Source of the DNA: Acidobacteriota bacterium
GTDB lineage: Bacteria > Acidobacteriota > Terriglobia > UBA7540
Length of the DNA stretch: 10,501 nucleotides
Assembly (NCBI GenBank): GCA_021827245.1
Contig: JAKAWN010000231.1
Coordinates: forward strand, 1-10,501
Direction of reading: 5' to 3'
How positions within the stretch are numbered: the stretch's first letter is position 1; the number at the start of each line of letters is the position of its first letter. Below are positions 1 to 7,500 of the stretch, piece after piece. The notes under the pieces were generated by a model. The model was not told the origin of the DNA and made no database searches. It worked only from the letters and a program-made list of their open reading frames with translations. The translations under genes were made by a program, and so were the position numbers.

Positions 1-2
1 TG

Positions 3-950
3 CAGGCCGTTGAAGCACGACGTGATGAGCGGCTTAAAGCGCTGCAACGTCTGTCTCAGGGCCGGCTTGAATTGGCGGAGGAATTGGCCAAGAAGGAATC
101 GGCACTGAACGGTTTTGCTGATCTTGATACCAAATTGAATGCCGCGCGGACGGAAATTGGAAATATTGATACGACGATCATTTCGGTCCGCGGGGAGCGC
201 GACAACCTTGTTGCGCGCCAAGCGCAAGTCATGCAGCGCCTGGAGCAGCAAGACGCTGCGCGCGTTCGCTTGGCCCAAGTCGAAGACCAACTCAGCAAGC
301 AAAAAGTTGAACTTGGGGATTACAGCTACCTCGCCAAGGTCTTCGGCCCGGACGAGATCCAGCTCTGCGAAATCCAGGCAGCAGGACCGGAAGTCTCCTC
401 CTTGGTCAATGCCCTTCTGGAAGGCTGCTTCGACAATAAGTTCGAAATCCGCTTCCGGACCCAGCGCCCCAAAGCCGACGGCCGCGGCATGGTGGACGAC
501 TTCGATATCGAAGTTCGGAATAAGAACCTGGATCGGACCTGCCTCGTTGACGAGCTCTCAGGCGGCCAGTTCGTTCTGGTCAACGAAGCCGTGAACTTGG
601 GCATCGCCATTTACAATATGCGACAGGGCGAGGGCATCCGGTACGAAACCTTATTCCGGGACGAAACAGTTGGCGCTCTTGATTCAACCAACGCCAAGGA
701 GTACGTGGGCATGCTGCGGCGGGCCATGGACCTAGGTGGATTTCACCAAGTAATCTTCATTTGCCACACGCCACTCGTTTGGGAACTTGCCGATCATATA
801 CTTTCAGTCGGTGGGGGCCAGGTGGTGGTCAGCGACCGGCTTCCAGCTCTCCCGCAGAAAGAGCACGGCACTTACCAACCCTTATCCGTCAATCCGCCCT
901 CGGCTGACGCTTGCCTTACGCTCTTTACTCCCAAGGGGTCGTATAGGTAG
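3..950 (+). CDS. SbcC/Rad50-like ABC ATPase, C-terminal part (5' end outside window)
   Basis: The reading frame is open from the first bases of the window to TAG at 948-950, so the gene is cut at its 5' end; a TTG at 72 is internal. The visible 315 residues begin with a charged, Gln/Glu/Arg-rich coiled coil (about residues 1-100) and continue into the C-terminal half of an ABC-type nucleotide-binding domain. Seen directly: the ABC signature LSGGQ (from base 555), a Walker B/D-loop stretch LFRDETVGALD, and a switch histidine in FICHTP. This order (coiled coil, signature, Walker B, H-loop) is that of SbcC/Rad50/SMC-type DNA-repair ATPases; the Walker A half would lie upstream. The residue before the Walker B DE is Arg rather than a hydrophobic one. 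The role is inferred to be DNA end processing or repair, with a nuclease partner probably upstream. The stop lies 1 bp from the convergent phosphatase gene. Family confident, exact protein not. Confidence 0.8.
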   Translation, partial: QAVEARRDERLKALQRLSQGRLELAEELAKKESALNGFADLDTKLNAARTEIGNIDTTIISVRGERDNLVARQAQVMQRLEQQDAARVRLAQVEDQLSKQKVELGDYSYLAKVFGPDEIQLCEIQAAGPEVSSLVNALLEGCFDNKFEIRFRTQRPKADGRGMVDDFDIEVRNKNLDRTCLVDELSGGQFVLVNEAVNLGIAIYNMRQGEGIRYETLFRDETVGALDSTNAKEYVGMLRRAMDLGGFHQVIFICHTPLVWELADHILSVGGGQVVVSDRLPALPQKEHGTYQPLSVNPPSADACLTLFTPKGSYR

Positions 951-951
951 A

Positions 952-1674
952 TTACAGAAGAGGGTCGGTCAGAATGCGTCTGACGTCATTATGCAATAGG
1001 CCATTGGAAGCAAGGCTGGTAGGGGTTCTAAAATCAGTGAAGCCTTCGACAGTCGAATGCATGCCTCCAGATCCCGCTAAGATCGGAAGCATAGGCGCAA
1101 CGTCATAATATTCAATTTCCGATAGATCGACCATAATGTCGGCAATACCACGAGCCACCAGATAATAGCCGTAACAATCACCGAAGCTGCGCACGAGCCG
1201 CACACTCCTGTACAGGTCGGTCATTCCCGATCCATACTCTTTGCTTACCACGTCTGCAGGATTCGAAATGAGGAGCGTGGCGTTCCCTAGTACTGCGGTA
1301 TGTGAGACGAAACATTCTTCACCCTCAAAAAAGGTCCCAGTTTGAGGCGAGCCAATCATTAATTGATCTTGGATTGGCAGGTAGATCGACCCAAGGATCG
1401 GCACCCCATCCCGCTCCAGCGCCAGCAATGTTCCGAAAAGAGGAGTCCGGAGGATGAACGATTGTGTCCCATCGATCGGATCGATAATCCAGCGAAAGGA
1501 ACTCGATTTCCTTGTCTCTCCGAATTCCTCTCCCATAATGGAATAGCTAGGGAATCTCCGTTCTAGCGCGTCTCGCAAAAAAAGTTCTACCTCACGATCT
1601 GCACGCGTTACCGGGCTGCCGTCAGCCTTGTTCTCAACCTCAACCGCACCTAGATAATACTTCCTAATCCTCAG
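952..1674 (-). pseudogene. Inositol monophosphatase / histidinol-phosphatase family, N-terminus lost
   Basis: The frame reads from about 1674 to TAA at 952-954 (240 residues; family about 260). Conserved IMPase features appear in order: NKADGSPVTRAD near residues 15-26, the metal-binding GEE (about 48-50), the DPIDGT metal/phosphate motif (about 65-70) and the third metal Asp in YYDVAP (about 191). The segment GDCYGYYLVARGIADIMVD resembles HisN-type histidinol-phosphatases, so Mg-dependent hydrolysis of a small phosphate ester is likely, but the substrate cannot be decided. Upstream homology runs without a normal start into a TGA at 1678-1680, exactly where IS21-type terminal sequence begins, so about 20 N-terminal residues were removed by the insertion. 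The TTG at 1578 would drop the ADGSPVT region and is not a credible native start. The C-terminus looks complete. Probably inactive, unless a rare CTG or ATT start is used. Confidence 0.85.
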
Positions 1675-1855
1675 TGATCACTTCAAAACCGGCCATCGGT
1701 GGACGGGTCAAAACCGGCCAATGGACGGCGTCCGGGACTAAGTTGTTTTTAACCTGCCGACCCGGTTTCCGGCAAGCCCGTTTTGGTTCGCCAGCTTCTG
1801 GGGCCGCACTTCAGCAGATGTCCATGGTGCAGCAGGCGGTCGAGCATGGCACTAG
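1675..1855. mobile_element. IS21-family element remnant (istB-side end)
   Basis: The segment starts with TGATCACTTCAAAACCGGCC inside the phosphatase gene. It carries two spaced copies of a 13-bp motif and then, on the minus strand, the 3' end of istB. IS21-family elements characteristically end in TG and carry several subterminal transposase-binding repeats next to istB. Only about 180 bp survive: istA, most of istB and the other end are absent, and the segment stops at the inverted repeat of the next insertion sequence. The outer edge (1674/1675) is set by loss of phosphatase homology. The inner edge is ambiguous within 1850-1856. Confidence 0.75.
1683..1720. repeat. Two direct copies of TCAAAACCGGCCA (IS21 terminal repeats)
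   Basis: The 13-mer TCAAAACCGGCCA occurs at 1683-1695 and again at 1708-1720, a period of 25 bp, with related filler (GGTGGACGG, then AATGGACGG). Repeats of this kind at IS21-family ends are the known binding sites for the IstA transposase; the match here is by position and pattern. Confidence 0.75.
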
Positions 1856-1856
1856 C
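1749..1856 (-). pseudogene. istB: IstB (IS21 transposition helper ATPase), C-terminal fragment
   Basis: The minus strand encodes MLDRLLHHGHLLKCGPRSW followed by RTK and a short tail to TAA at 1749-1751. The LDRLLHH...H...G.RSWR pattern is the typical C-terminal end of IstB AAA+ helper proteins. About 35 codons remain. Everything before ASAMLDRLL (Walker A, Walker B, arginine finger) is missing because the frame runs straight into the inverted repeat of the downstream insertion sequence. No function is possible. The fragment identifies the surrounding DNA as the istB-proximal end of an IS21-family element. Confidence 0.75.
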
Positions 1857-1891
1857 CTGGATTTCCACGGAAAACGGTTTGCCTAAGAGTT
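1850..1891. repeat. Left terminal inverted repeat of the IS4-like element
   Basis: Begins CACTAGCCTGGATTTCCACG and matches the reverse complement of 3927-3968. The first 26 bp are identical; the mismatches cluster at 1876-1880, plus one at 1889. The transposase stop codon (1883-1885) lies inside it. Confidence 0.9.
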
Positions 1892-3649
1892 GGTGGTGTT
1901 TTGGGGGCCTTTGTACGTTGTAAGTCGGAGACGGTAACCGTTCCACCAAGGGACGGATACAGGCTGATTGAACAGGCCTGAGGCAAGGAGGATGGGTAGG
2001 TGTGAGCGTCGGTGAAAACTGACAGAGACTTGCCCATCGGTGATGTTGAGGTCGGCTGGCATGTCGATCAGGTCCCGGAAAATATGGCGAGCCTGCGCGT
2101 CGGAGTATCCGCGCATCCGGCGTGCGAGCAGCCGATAGAGTCCGCTGGCGACGACAAGCAGCGCCATGTCGAAGTCGATCTTCAAGCCCACCGCCGAAGA
2201 GAGTGCGTCCATATGAAAGAACCGGACTGCATCCGACAAGGCGTTCTCGATGAGCATGCGCTGTGCGTACCGCGTAATAAGTTGCTTGGCTGACGTTCTT
2301 TTCTGGTTCGTCAGCAGAACCGTGGGGTCATCGTGCCCGAGATCCCGGATATAGAGTTGCCGGAATTCGTGACCTGCCAGAGTGATCTTCTGCTCATAGA
2401 CACGCGGGAAACGATACTTCCGTGTCGCCACATCCAGCTCGACCACTCGCCAAGCGGAACGCGGCAGGTTTACGATCTCCTTCAAGATATTCGGCGATCT
2501 TCGTCGGAGGGTGATGAAGTCAATCTGCATTTCATCCAGCCGCGCCAGTTGCGCATACGTCGTAAGCCGCGAATCGAAAACCAGATGGCGAGGGATTTTG
2601 CCGTGCGTTTGCTTCCAGAAAGAGATGAACCGGAAAATCTCTTCCGCTTCCTCGCCCTTACGGAGATCGGCATTCGAGTAGCAGAACGCCCGGTCCTCGG
2701 CATCCTGCGCCAGAAACACCAGGATGCTGGGTTGCCGCCGGCTGCGGGCCGACACGTAGTGGCGCTCGATCGTGGAATCTTCGCCGTAATAGGGCACCGA
2801 GTGGAAGTCCAGGTTGAACGACTCGCCGGCAAACAAATCAGAACCCGAGACCTGTTCATGCCACTGCGCCAGAAGTCGCGTCGTGTTGGCGGGAGTGACC
2901 CTCGAAGAATACTCCGACAGGTAGCTCTTCTTCGGTATGGCGTTGAGTCCGGCAAACAGCGCCAGTCCCTCGTCGGCTGCCAGCGGCATGATGTGGTTTT
3001 TGTGTTCGATCGACCAGAGTTTCAGAGCCAGGCAGGCACGAAGCGCGTGTTCGGCCGGAATCATCTTCGATCCCGGCAGTTGGGCGGCCACCGCCAGCTT
3101 CGCTGCGTCAAGCCGGACAAGATCCGCGATGAACAGGAAAAGCCCACCACAACGAGTGGTGAACGACCGCGGCTCCAGGGAAAACTCCCGAACGTCTGAG
3201 ATCGGTTCGGCGGTGGGGCGCGGGTAATCCGGACGTTCCTCGTCCAGGCGCCGGGGAAGGGGGGCGAATCCTTCTGCCTTCAACACCTCGCGGACAGCCG
3301 TTGGACTCAGCGGGCAGTTGCGCTCCTTCAGCAGGTGACTGATCTCGTAAACCGAGTGGTTCTGCTTGCGTAGGATGACGATCAGATCCCGGGCCGCGGA
3401 TTTCTTGGGCTGCGATTGGGGCCCATGGCGGGGGGAAACGAAAAAAACAGGATCCGGATCCCGGCGGAAGTGATGACACATGACGTGAAAAGTGCCGACC
3501 GTATAACCAAAGTCGCGGGCCACCTCTTGGGGCGGACGGCCATCGACAAAGTAGGCCCGGAGGGCTTCGTAGATCCGCTGTTTGGGGTTAGCGGGGTCGA
3601 GGAAGAACGTCCGACACGTGCTTATGTCTTTAGGTGCGCCGTATGTCAT
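1883..3649 (-). CDS. DDE transposase, IS4 superfamily, 588 aa
   Basis: Catalyses cut-and-paste movement of the surrounding insertion sequence. Two helix-turn-helix-like segments lie near the N-terminus (about residues 37-60 and 97-126), suiting recognition of the inverted repeats. The RNase-H-fold catalytic residues are readable: D281 in LDFHSVPYYG, D359 in VFDSRLTTY, and E468 in YAQRMLIEN. The last fits the Y-x2-R-x3-E signature (Y461, R464, E468) that defines IS4-type transposases. A beta-rich insertion probably fills the D359-E468 interval. At 588 aa it is longer than classical IS4 transposases and closer to IS1634-type lengths; the subfamily cannot be fixed from sequence alone. ATG at 3647-3649; no good ribosome binding site is visible, which fits low expression. 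The stop is inside the left inverted repeat. The frame is uninterrupted, so it is probably functional. Confidence 0.9.
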   Translation of the reverse strand: MTYGAPKDISTCRTFFLDPANPKQRIYEALRAYFVDGRPPQEVARDFGYTVGTFHVMCHHFRRDPDPVFFVSPRHGPQSQPKKSAARDLIVILRKQNHSVYEISHLLKERNCPLSPTAVREVLKAEGFAPLPRRLDEERPDYPRPTAEPISDVREFSLEPRSFTTRCGGLFLFIADLVRLDAAKLAVAAQLPGSKMIPAEHALRACLALKLWSIEHKNHIMPLAADEGLALFAGLNAIPKKSYLSEYSSRVTPANTTRLLAQWHEQVSGSDLFAGESFNLDFHSVPYYGEDSTIERHYVSARSRRQPSILVFLAQDAEDRAFCYSNADLRKGEEAEEIFRFISFWKQTHGKIPRHLVFDSRLTTYAQLARLDEMQIDFITLRRRSPNILKEIVNLPRSAWRVVELDVATRKYRFPRVYEQKITLAGHEFRQLYIRDLGHDDPTVLLTNQKRTSAKQLITRYAQRMLIENALSDAVRFFHMDALSSAVGLKIDFDMALLVVASGLYRLLARRMRGYSDAQARHIFRDLIDMPADLNITDGQVSVSFHRRSHLPILLASGLFNQPVSVPWWNGYRLRLTTYKGPQNTTNS

Positions 3650-3926
3650 GAAATGACCGTATCATTGCACAGCAGTTGGGGTCAAGCACCTTTGCAGACA
3701 ACCACCTATTGGGTCTCGGTTTAGCCTCCCCAGTTAAGGCATTCCGCGCTTTCGCGGGCTGTTCTGGGGACAGGCAGCCATATCACACGGCCAGTCAGTG
3801 CAACGCTACGAGGCTGCTAATCAGCGCACCATATTGCTAAGTGGATTAACGAATATCGTCAGGCGGATGCTTTACGACAAAGGATATTGCTTCAGAAACT
3901 GACGATCCCCTGGTGCTGGGCGACTA
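3650..3926. other. Leader region of the IS, no gene recognised
   Basis: 277 bp lie between the transposase start and the right inverted repeat. No open frame with recognisable similarity is present. The only structure seen is the nested palindrome at 3728-3769. The length is unusual for an IS leader, so it may hold the transposase promoter or regulatory RNA structure, or be relic DNA; none of these can be shown here. Confidence 0.5.
3728..3769. repeat. Nested imperfect palindrome (REP-like hairpin)
   Basis: Outer arms CCCCAG (3728-3733) and CTGGGG (3764-3769) enclose inner arms CCGCG (3744-3748) and CGCGG (3753-3757) around a CTTT loop. The unpaired bulges are 10 and 6 nt. No T-tract follows on either strand, so it is not a classical intrinsic terminator. 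It could shield the transposase start from outside transcription, but that is inference. Confidence 0.55.
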
Positions 3927-3968
3927 AATTCTTAGGCGAAAGGTTTTCCGTGGAAATCCAGGCTAGTG
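3927..3968. repeat. Right terminal inverted repeat of the IS4-like element
   Basis: Reverse-complement partner of 1850-1891; it ends ...CCAGGCTAGTG at 3968. The sequence immediately after it (3969 onward) codes for the truncated methyltransferase-like protein in the same frame that runs through the repeat. Confidence 0.9.
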
Positions 3969-4531
3969 GATTTCTATTTCTCGTTACTGTCGGCTTCGCA
4001 GCCCTCGATGTGGGTCGTTTGCACGAGTCTGACAGTGTGCCTACGGCACTGAGCCTAATTGCGCTGCTCGTGCTTGCGGCGGCTTTGGTATTCCAGGCCT
4101 GGGCAATGATAGTGAATCCATTTTTCTCCCCAGAACTTCGAATTCAAAGGGAGCGCGACCACCGTGTCGTTACCGCTGGCCCTTACCGCAGGCTTCGCCA
4201 TCCCGGCTACCTCGCAATGATAGTTGCCATTCTCTCCAGCGCCTTGGCCATCGGTTCATGGCTGGCATTGATTCCCGCAGTAGGTTTTTGGTTTGTCATT
4301 GTGCGGCGAGCACAGTTGGAAGAAGAGTTTTTGAGACGGAATTTGGTGAGCTATGTGGACTATATGCGGCGCGTCCGCGGAGGCCTTTTGCCGTGCTTGC
4401 CAGCGTTTTCGGGCTTACATATCCGTCGCATCGGCAAGTCCTGCCAACTATGTTCGCACATTGGCAAGATCTACTCGTACCTCAAGGCTACCATCGGATC
4501 GATCTTAGCCGCGCGGTGCGCCGGGATGTAA
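3967..4531 (+). pseudogene. Isoprenylcysteine carboxyl methyltransferase (ICMT/PEMT)-like membrane protein, N-terminus lost
   Basis: The frame enters from the IS right end and continues to TAA at 4529-4531. Hydrophobic segments FLFLVTVGFAALDVG, ALSLIALLVLAAALVFQAW and LAMIVAILSSALAIGSWLAL indicate membrane helices. The hallmark VVTAGPYRRLRHPGYL and a later LEEEFLRRNL...Y.DYMRRV segment are the SAM- and substrate-binding features of bacterial ICMT/PEMT-like methyltransferases. Homology starts near GFAALDVGRL, so roughly the first 80-100 residues, with the first membrane helices, are missing because of the insertion. Family proteins normally end soon after the LLP that is seen here; the extra ~45 residues run into the 3' end of the convergent permease gene (61-bp overlap) and suggest the native stop is also lost. 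Probably non-functional; the substrate is unknown. Confidence 0.8.
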
Positions 4532-7134
4532 CACGCCAGCAACGCCACGGCGATCAGGATTAGCGAGACGGTAACAAATGTGAGCGGGTCGATGGGCTGC
4601 ACGCCATAGAGCAAGCTCGACAGGAAGCGCGTGAGGGCCAGCGCCCCGCCAATGCCAATGGCTACACCGATTATCGCCATCTTGAGTCCCTGCACAACGA
4701 CAATTCTGAGAACGTCGCTCTTTTGTGCACCCAGCGCCATGCGGATTCCAATTTCGTGCGTGCGCTGCGCCACCCAGTACGCGATGACGCTGTAGATTCC
4801 AGTGATGGCTAGAAACAGGACAAGCCCCCCGAACAAACTCACCAGCGAGGTAGCCATGCGTGGCTCCGCCATGGAATTCGCAACCACCTGGTCCAGCGTC
4901 TTCGCGCCAGAGACTGGAACGAGAGGGTCGATTGCAGCCACTTGTCGCCTGATCGCGGGCAGCAAATGCATCGGGTTCCCATGTGTCCGAACCAGCAGGT
5001 GATAGCTGGGGAGGAACTCCTGCGAGAAGGGCTGGTAGAACATGGGTCCGCTGGTTTGCCACACCTCATGCTGCTTTATGTCTGCCGCAACACCTATCAC
5101 TTCGGCGTCGCCTTTCGCGCCTTTGATCCGAAGGTACCTTCCGATTGGGTCCTTACCTGGCCAGAAAGTTCGCGCCATCGCCTGGTTGACAATGACGACT
5201 GCGGGCGCCTGCTGGTCACCCTCGGGGCGAAAGTCCCGCCCGCGAAGCAAGGGGATACCCAATGTCCCGAAATAGCCCTGTGAAACAACGTTGTCTTCAA
5301 TCGCCTCCCACGATTTCCGATTCTTCCCCTCGCTGCCAAGCTTTTCGACCGGCTTCGACCAACGAAGCGTCGTCAGTGGCGAATCAAATACCAGCGCAGC
5401 AGACTGCACACCCGGCAGGGCACGCACGCGATCCAGCAGACCCGAATAAAACCGTAGCCCCTGGTCTGGCTTGTACTGGCGCGTGTAAACTTCCGTGCTT
5501 ACGGATAGGACGTCGTGGGAATTGAAACCCAGGTTTGTTGAATCGAGTGCGTAAAGAGTGCGCAAGAGTATCGCCGCCCCGGCTATCGCAACGAACGCAA
5601 CCGAAATTTCAAAGATGGTCAAGGAGTGGCGCAAGCGCTGATGCTGCCGGCCAGGCGAAGTTTGCGAGCTTGCGTGCTTCATCACCGCATTCAGGTCCAG
5701 ATGCGAAACCTGAAAGGCAGGAAGCAACCCAGACAAGAGTACGGTTAAGATAGCTAGAGCCACCGCGAAGGTCAGTACGCGCGCATCCAGTGTGGCTGGC
5801 TGCAGCGCAAGGTGAATTGTGAAGAGCTGCCCGAAGGTGGCAATCCACTTCGTCATCCATCGCGCCAATAGCAAGCCGAGCCCTGCACCCGCCAGCGAAA
5901 TGATCAGGCTCTCCGTCAGCAACTGGCGGACGATGCGCATGCGTCCGGCGCCGAGCGCAAGGCGCATTCCAATCTCCTTTTGCCGCAGGGTACCCCGGGC
6001 GAGCAGCAGGTTGGCGACGTCGGCGCAAGCTACCGCCAGAACCAGTCCAGCAAATATTTCCAGCAGCCAGAGCAGGTTGGTGATCTTCTCGCGCCAGGTG
6101 GGCCAGATGCGGCCCTGGCTGAAGGGAATCACAAAGGCGGTCCGGCCCCCGTCCGCGTCGGGGTAGGTATGTTCAATCTGGTCGGCGAGCAGCTTGATTT
6201 CACTTGCCGCCCCGGACATTGTAACGCTGGGACGCAGTCTTCCGACCATCAGGCAGAAACGCGCCTGGGGTTTGTTGAGGAGGTCAGGCTCGCGAAGAAA
6301 TGTCGCTTGCGCGCTCATGGGAACCCAGAAGTCTGGCGGTTCACCCCAGTTGAGTTGAACTCCCTTGAATCCCTTGGGCGCAACGCCGACCACCGTGAAG
6401 AGCTGGCCGTTGAGGGTAAGCACGCGACCGACCGGGCCCAGAGTGGAGCCCATGTGCGCGCGCCAGAAGCGGTAGCTCACCACTGCAGCGTGCGCCGGCC
6501 CGGCGCTGTGGTTCTCTGAAGGAAGAAAAAAACGGCCGCGGAGAGGTTTGACCCCCAGCACATGGAAGTAATTGCTTGAAACCAGCTCGGCCCATGGAAG
6601 GCCGGTCGAGTTGCCATGTGTCCAAGCCACCTCGATACGGGCAAAGGCGGCGATGCCTGAGAATGCCTGACTGTGCTCACGATAGTAGAGGTATTCAGGA
6701 TAGGAGGACGACGCGTAGCCCGATCGATGCGCGCCACTCGTGTAAATGGCGGCAAGTCGCGAAGGCTTAGCCCCCACGAATGGTGGGAACAGAACCGCCT
6801 CAGCCAGACTGAAAATCCCCGTATTGACTCCGATGCCAAGCGCCAGAGTCAGAATTGCGACAATCGTGAAGCCGGGGTTGCGGCGGAGCTGGCGGAGGCC
6901 GTATCGCAAATCCTGAAGAACGGTTTCTATAAAACGCCCGGTCCCCACATCACGGCATTCTTCCTTGACTCTTTCCAGACCTCCGAATTCCACCCGCGCC
7001 CGGCGGCGCGCTTCCGAGGGGATCATGCCGGCCGCAATGTAATCGGCGGTCTGCTGTTCCAAATGGAACCGCAATTCGGCATCGAGTTGCTTCTCCTCAA
7101 GCTGTCGGCGAAATAGGCGGCGATACCAGCGCAC
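4471..7134 (-). CDS. ADOP-type orphan permease, MacB/FtsX-like, 887 aa
   Basis: A membrane permease with two tandem MacB-type units and no ATPase gene beside it. The N-terminal cytoplasmic segment (residues 1-75: FRRQLEEKQLDAELRFHLE, then QDLRYGLRQLRRNPGFT) is typical of the acidobacterial duplicated orphan permease family. By eye: TM about 88-112; first periplasmic MacB core about 115-345; first FtsX domain about 355-475, with the loop RQKEIGMRLALGAGRMRIVR; TM about 505-525; second periplasmic core about 530-755; second FtsX domain about 765-885, with RTHEIGIRMALGAQKSDVLR. It ends in HRAAKIDPMVALRYE, the usual family terminus, so it is full length. The start is GTG at 7132-7134, with AGGA 8 nt upstream. 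PadR ends 10 bp upstream, so the two are co-transcribed. The transported substrate is unknown; MacB relatives couple to efflux or lipoprotein/peptide export. Confidence 0.93.
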   Translation of the reverse strand: MRWYRRLFRRQLEEKQLDAELRFHLEQQTADYIAAGMIPSEARRRARVEFGGLERVKEECRDVGTGRFIETVLQDLRYGLRQLRRNPGFTIVAILTLALGIGVNTGIFSLAEAVLFPPFVGAKPSRLAAIYTSGAHRSGYASSSYPEYLYYREHSQAFSGIAAFARIEVAWTHGNSTGLPWAELVSSNYFHVLGVKPLRGRFFLPSENHSAGPAHAAVVSYRFWRAHMGSTLGPVGRVLTLNGQLFTVVGVAPKGFKGVQLNWGEPPDFWVPMSAQATFLREPDLLNKPQARFCLMVGRLRPSVTMSGAASEIKLLADQIEHTYPDADGGRTAFVIPFSQGRIWPTWREKITNLLWLLEIFAGLVLAVACADVANLLLARGTLRQKEIGMRLALGAGRMRIVRQLLTESLIISLAGAGLGLLLARWMTKWIATFGQLFTIHLALQPATLDARVLTFAVALAILTVLLSGLLPAFQVSHLDLNAVMKHASSQTSPGRQHQRLRHSLTIFEISVAFVAIAGAAILLRTLYALDSTNLGFNSHDVLSVSTEVYTRQYKPDQGLRFYSGLLDRVRALPGVQSAALVFDSPLTTLRWSKPVEKLGSEGKNRKSWEAIEDNVVSQGYFGTLGIPLLRGRDFRPEGDQQAPAVVIVNQAMARTFWPGKDPIGRYLRIKGAKGDAEVIGVAADIKQHEVWQTSGPMFYQPFSQEFLPSYHLLVRTHGNPMHLLPAIRRQVAAIDPLVPVSGAKTLDQVVANSMAEPRMATSLVSLFGGLVLFLAITGIYSVIAYWVAQRTHEIGIRMALGAQKSDVLRIVVVQGLKMAIIGVAIGIGGALALTRFLSSLLYGVQPIDPLTFVTVSLILIAVALLACYIPAHRAAKIDPMVALRYE

Positions 7135-7144
7135 GGTTTCAGTC

Positions 7145-7480
7145 CTACTCTGCTGTCCGAAGGATGAGGGATACGGCCGTCGTTAGCCGTTCCCAGTTTT
7201 GAACTTCGGTGTCCAGCTTCTTTCTGCCCTTGGCGGAAAGCGCATAAAATTTCCCCTCGCGGCCTGTATCCGTCATCTTCCACTGCGCTTTCAGCAGGCC
7301 GCGATCCTCCAGGCGATGGAGCGCGGGATAAAGTGAACCCTGTTGGAGCTGGAAGAAATCGCGGGAGATCTGCTGAATACGTTGAGCAATGCCATAGCCA
7401 TGAATTGGTCCAAGGGCCACGATCTTAAGAATCAGCATGTCGAGTGTCCCCTTGAGAAGTTCCGCTTTGGGCTGGGCCAT
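7145..7480 (-). CDS. PadR-family transcriptional regulator (acidobacterial type), 111 aa
   Basis: A small winged-helix repressor. The N-terminal KGTLDMLILKIVALGPIHGY and GSLYPALHRLEDRGLL segments are the PadR winged-HTH hallmarks, followed by YALSAKGRKKL and a short C-terminal helix for dimerisation. The length fits the short acidobacterial PadR group that almost always precedes ADOP permeases. Start choice: two in-frame ATGs exist (7486 and 7480). GAGG at 7488-7491 lies directly against the first but 7 nt before the second, so 7480 (MAQPKAELL) is preferred. It is first in a two-gene operon with the permease and is inferred to repress it, probably by binding at its own promoter. The ligand is unknown. 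Confidence 0.93.
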   Translation of the reverse strand: MAQPKAELLKGTLDMLILKIVALGPIHGYGIAQRIQQISRDFFQLQQGSLYPALHRLEDRGLLKAQWKMTDTGREGKFYALSAKGRKKLDTEVQNWERLTTAVSLILRTAE

Positions 7481-7500
7481 ACTCATACCTCGATGTTCTA

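Larger units (their letters stand above)
1850..3968 (-). mobile_element. IS4-superfamily insertion sequence, about 2.1 kb, intact
   Basis: The element is bounded by imperfect inverted repeats of about 42 bp (1850-1891 and 3927-3968) and contains one long transposase gene on the minus strand. The repeats match in 38 of 42 positions by eye. The tips read CACTAG, so the palindromic CTAG occurs at both ends (1852-1855 and 3963-3966). The element may therefore begin inside, at CCTGG (1856-3962), with a 4-bp CTAG target duplication, or the repeats may simply extend 6 bp further. The left flank is an IS21 fragment and the right flank a truncated methyltransferase-like gene, so host DNA around it has been lost. 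No longer target duplication is visible. Confidence 0.85.

Noticed and set aside
2333..3199. Long plus-strand open frame (288 codons) inside the transposase gene
   Set aside because: It is antisense to the well-supported transposase, has no family-like motifs, and is explained by GC-rich codon usage on the opposite strand.
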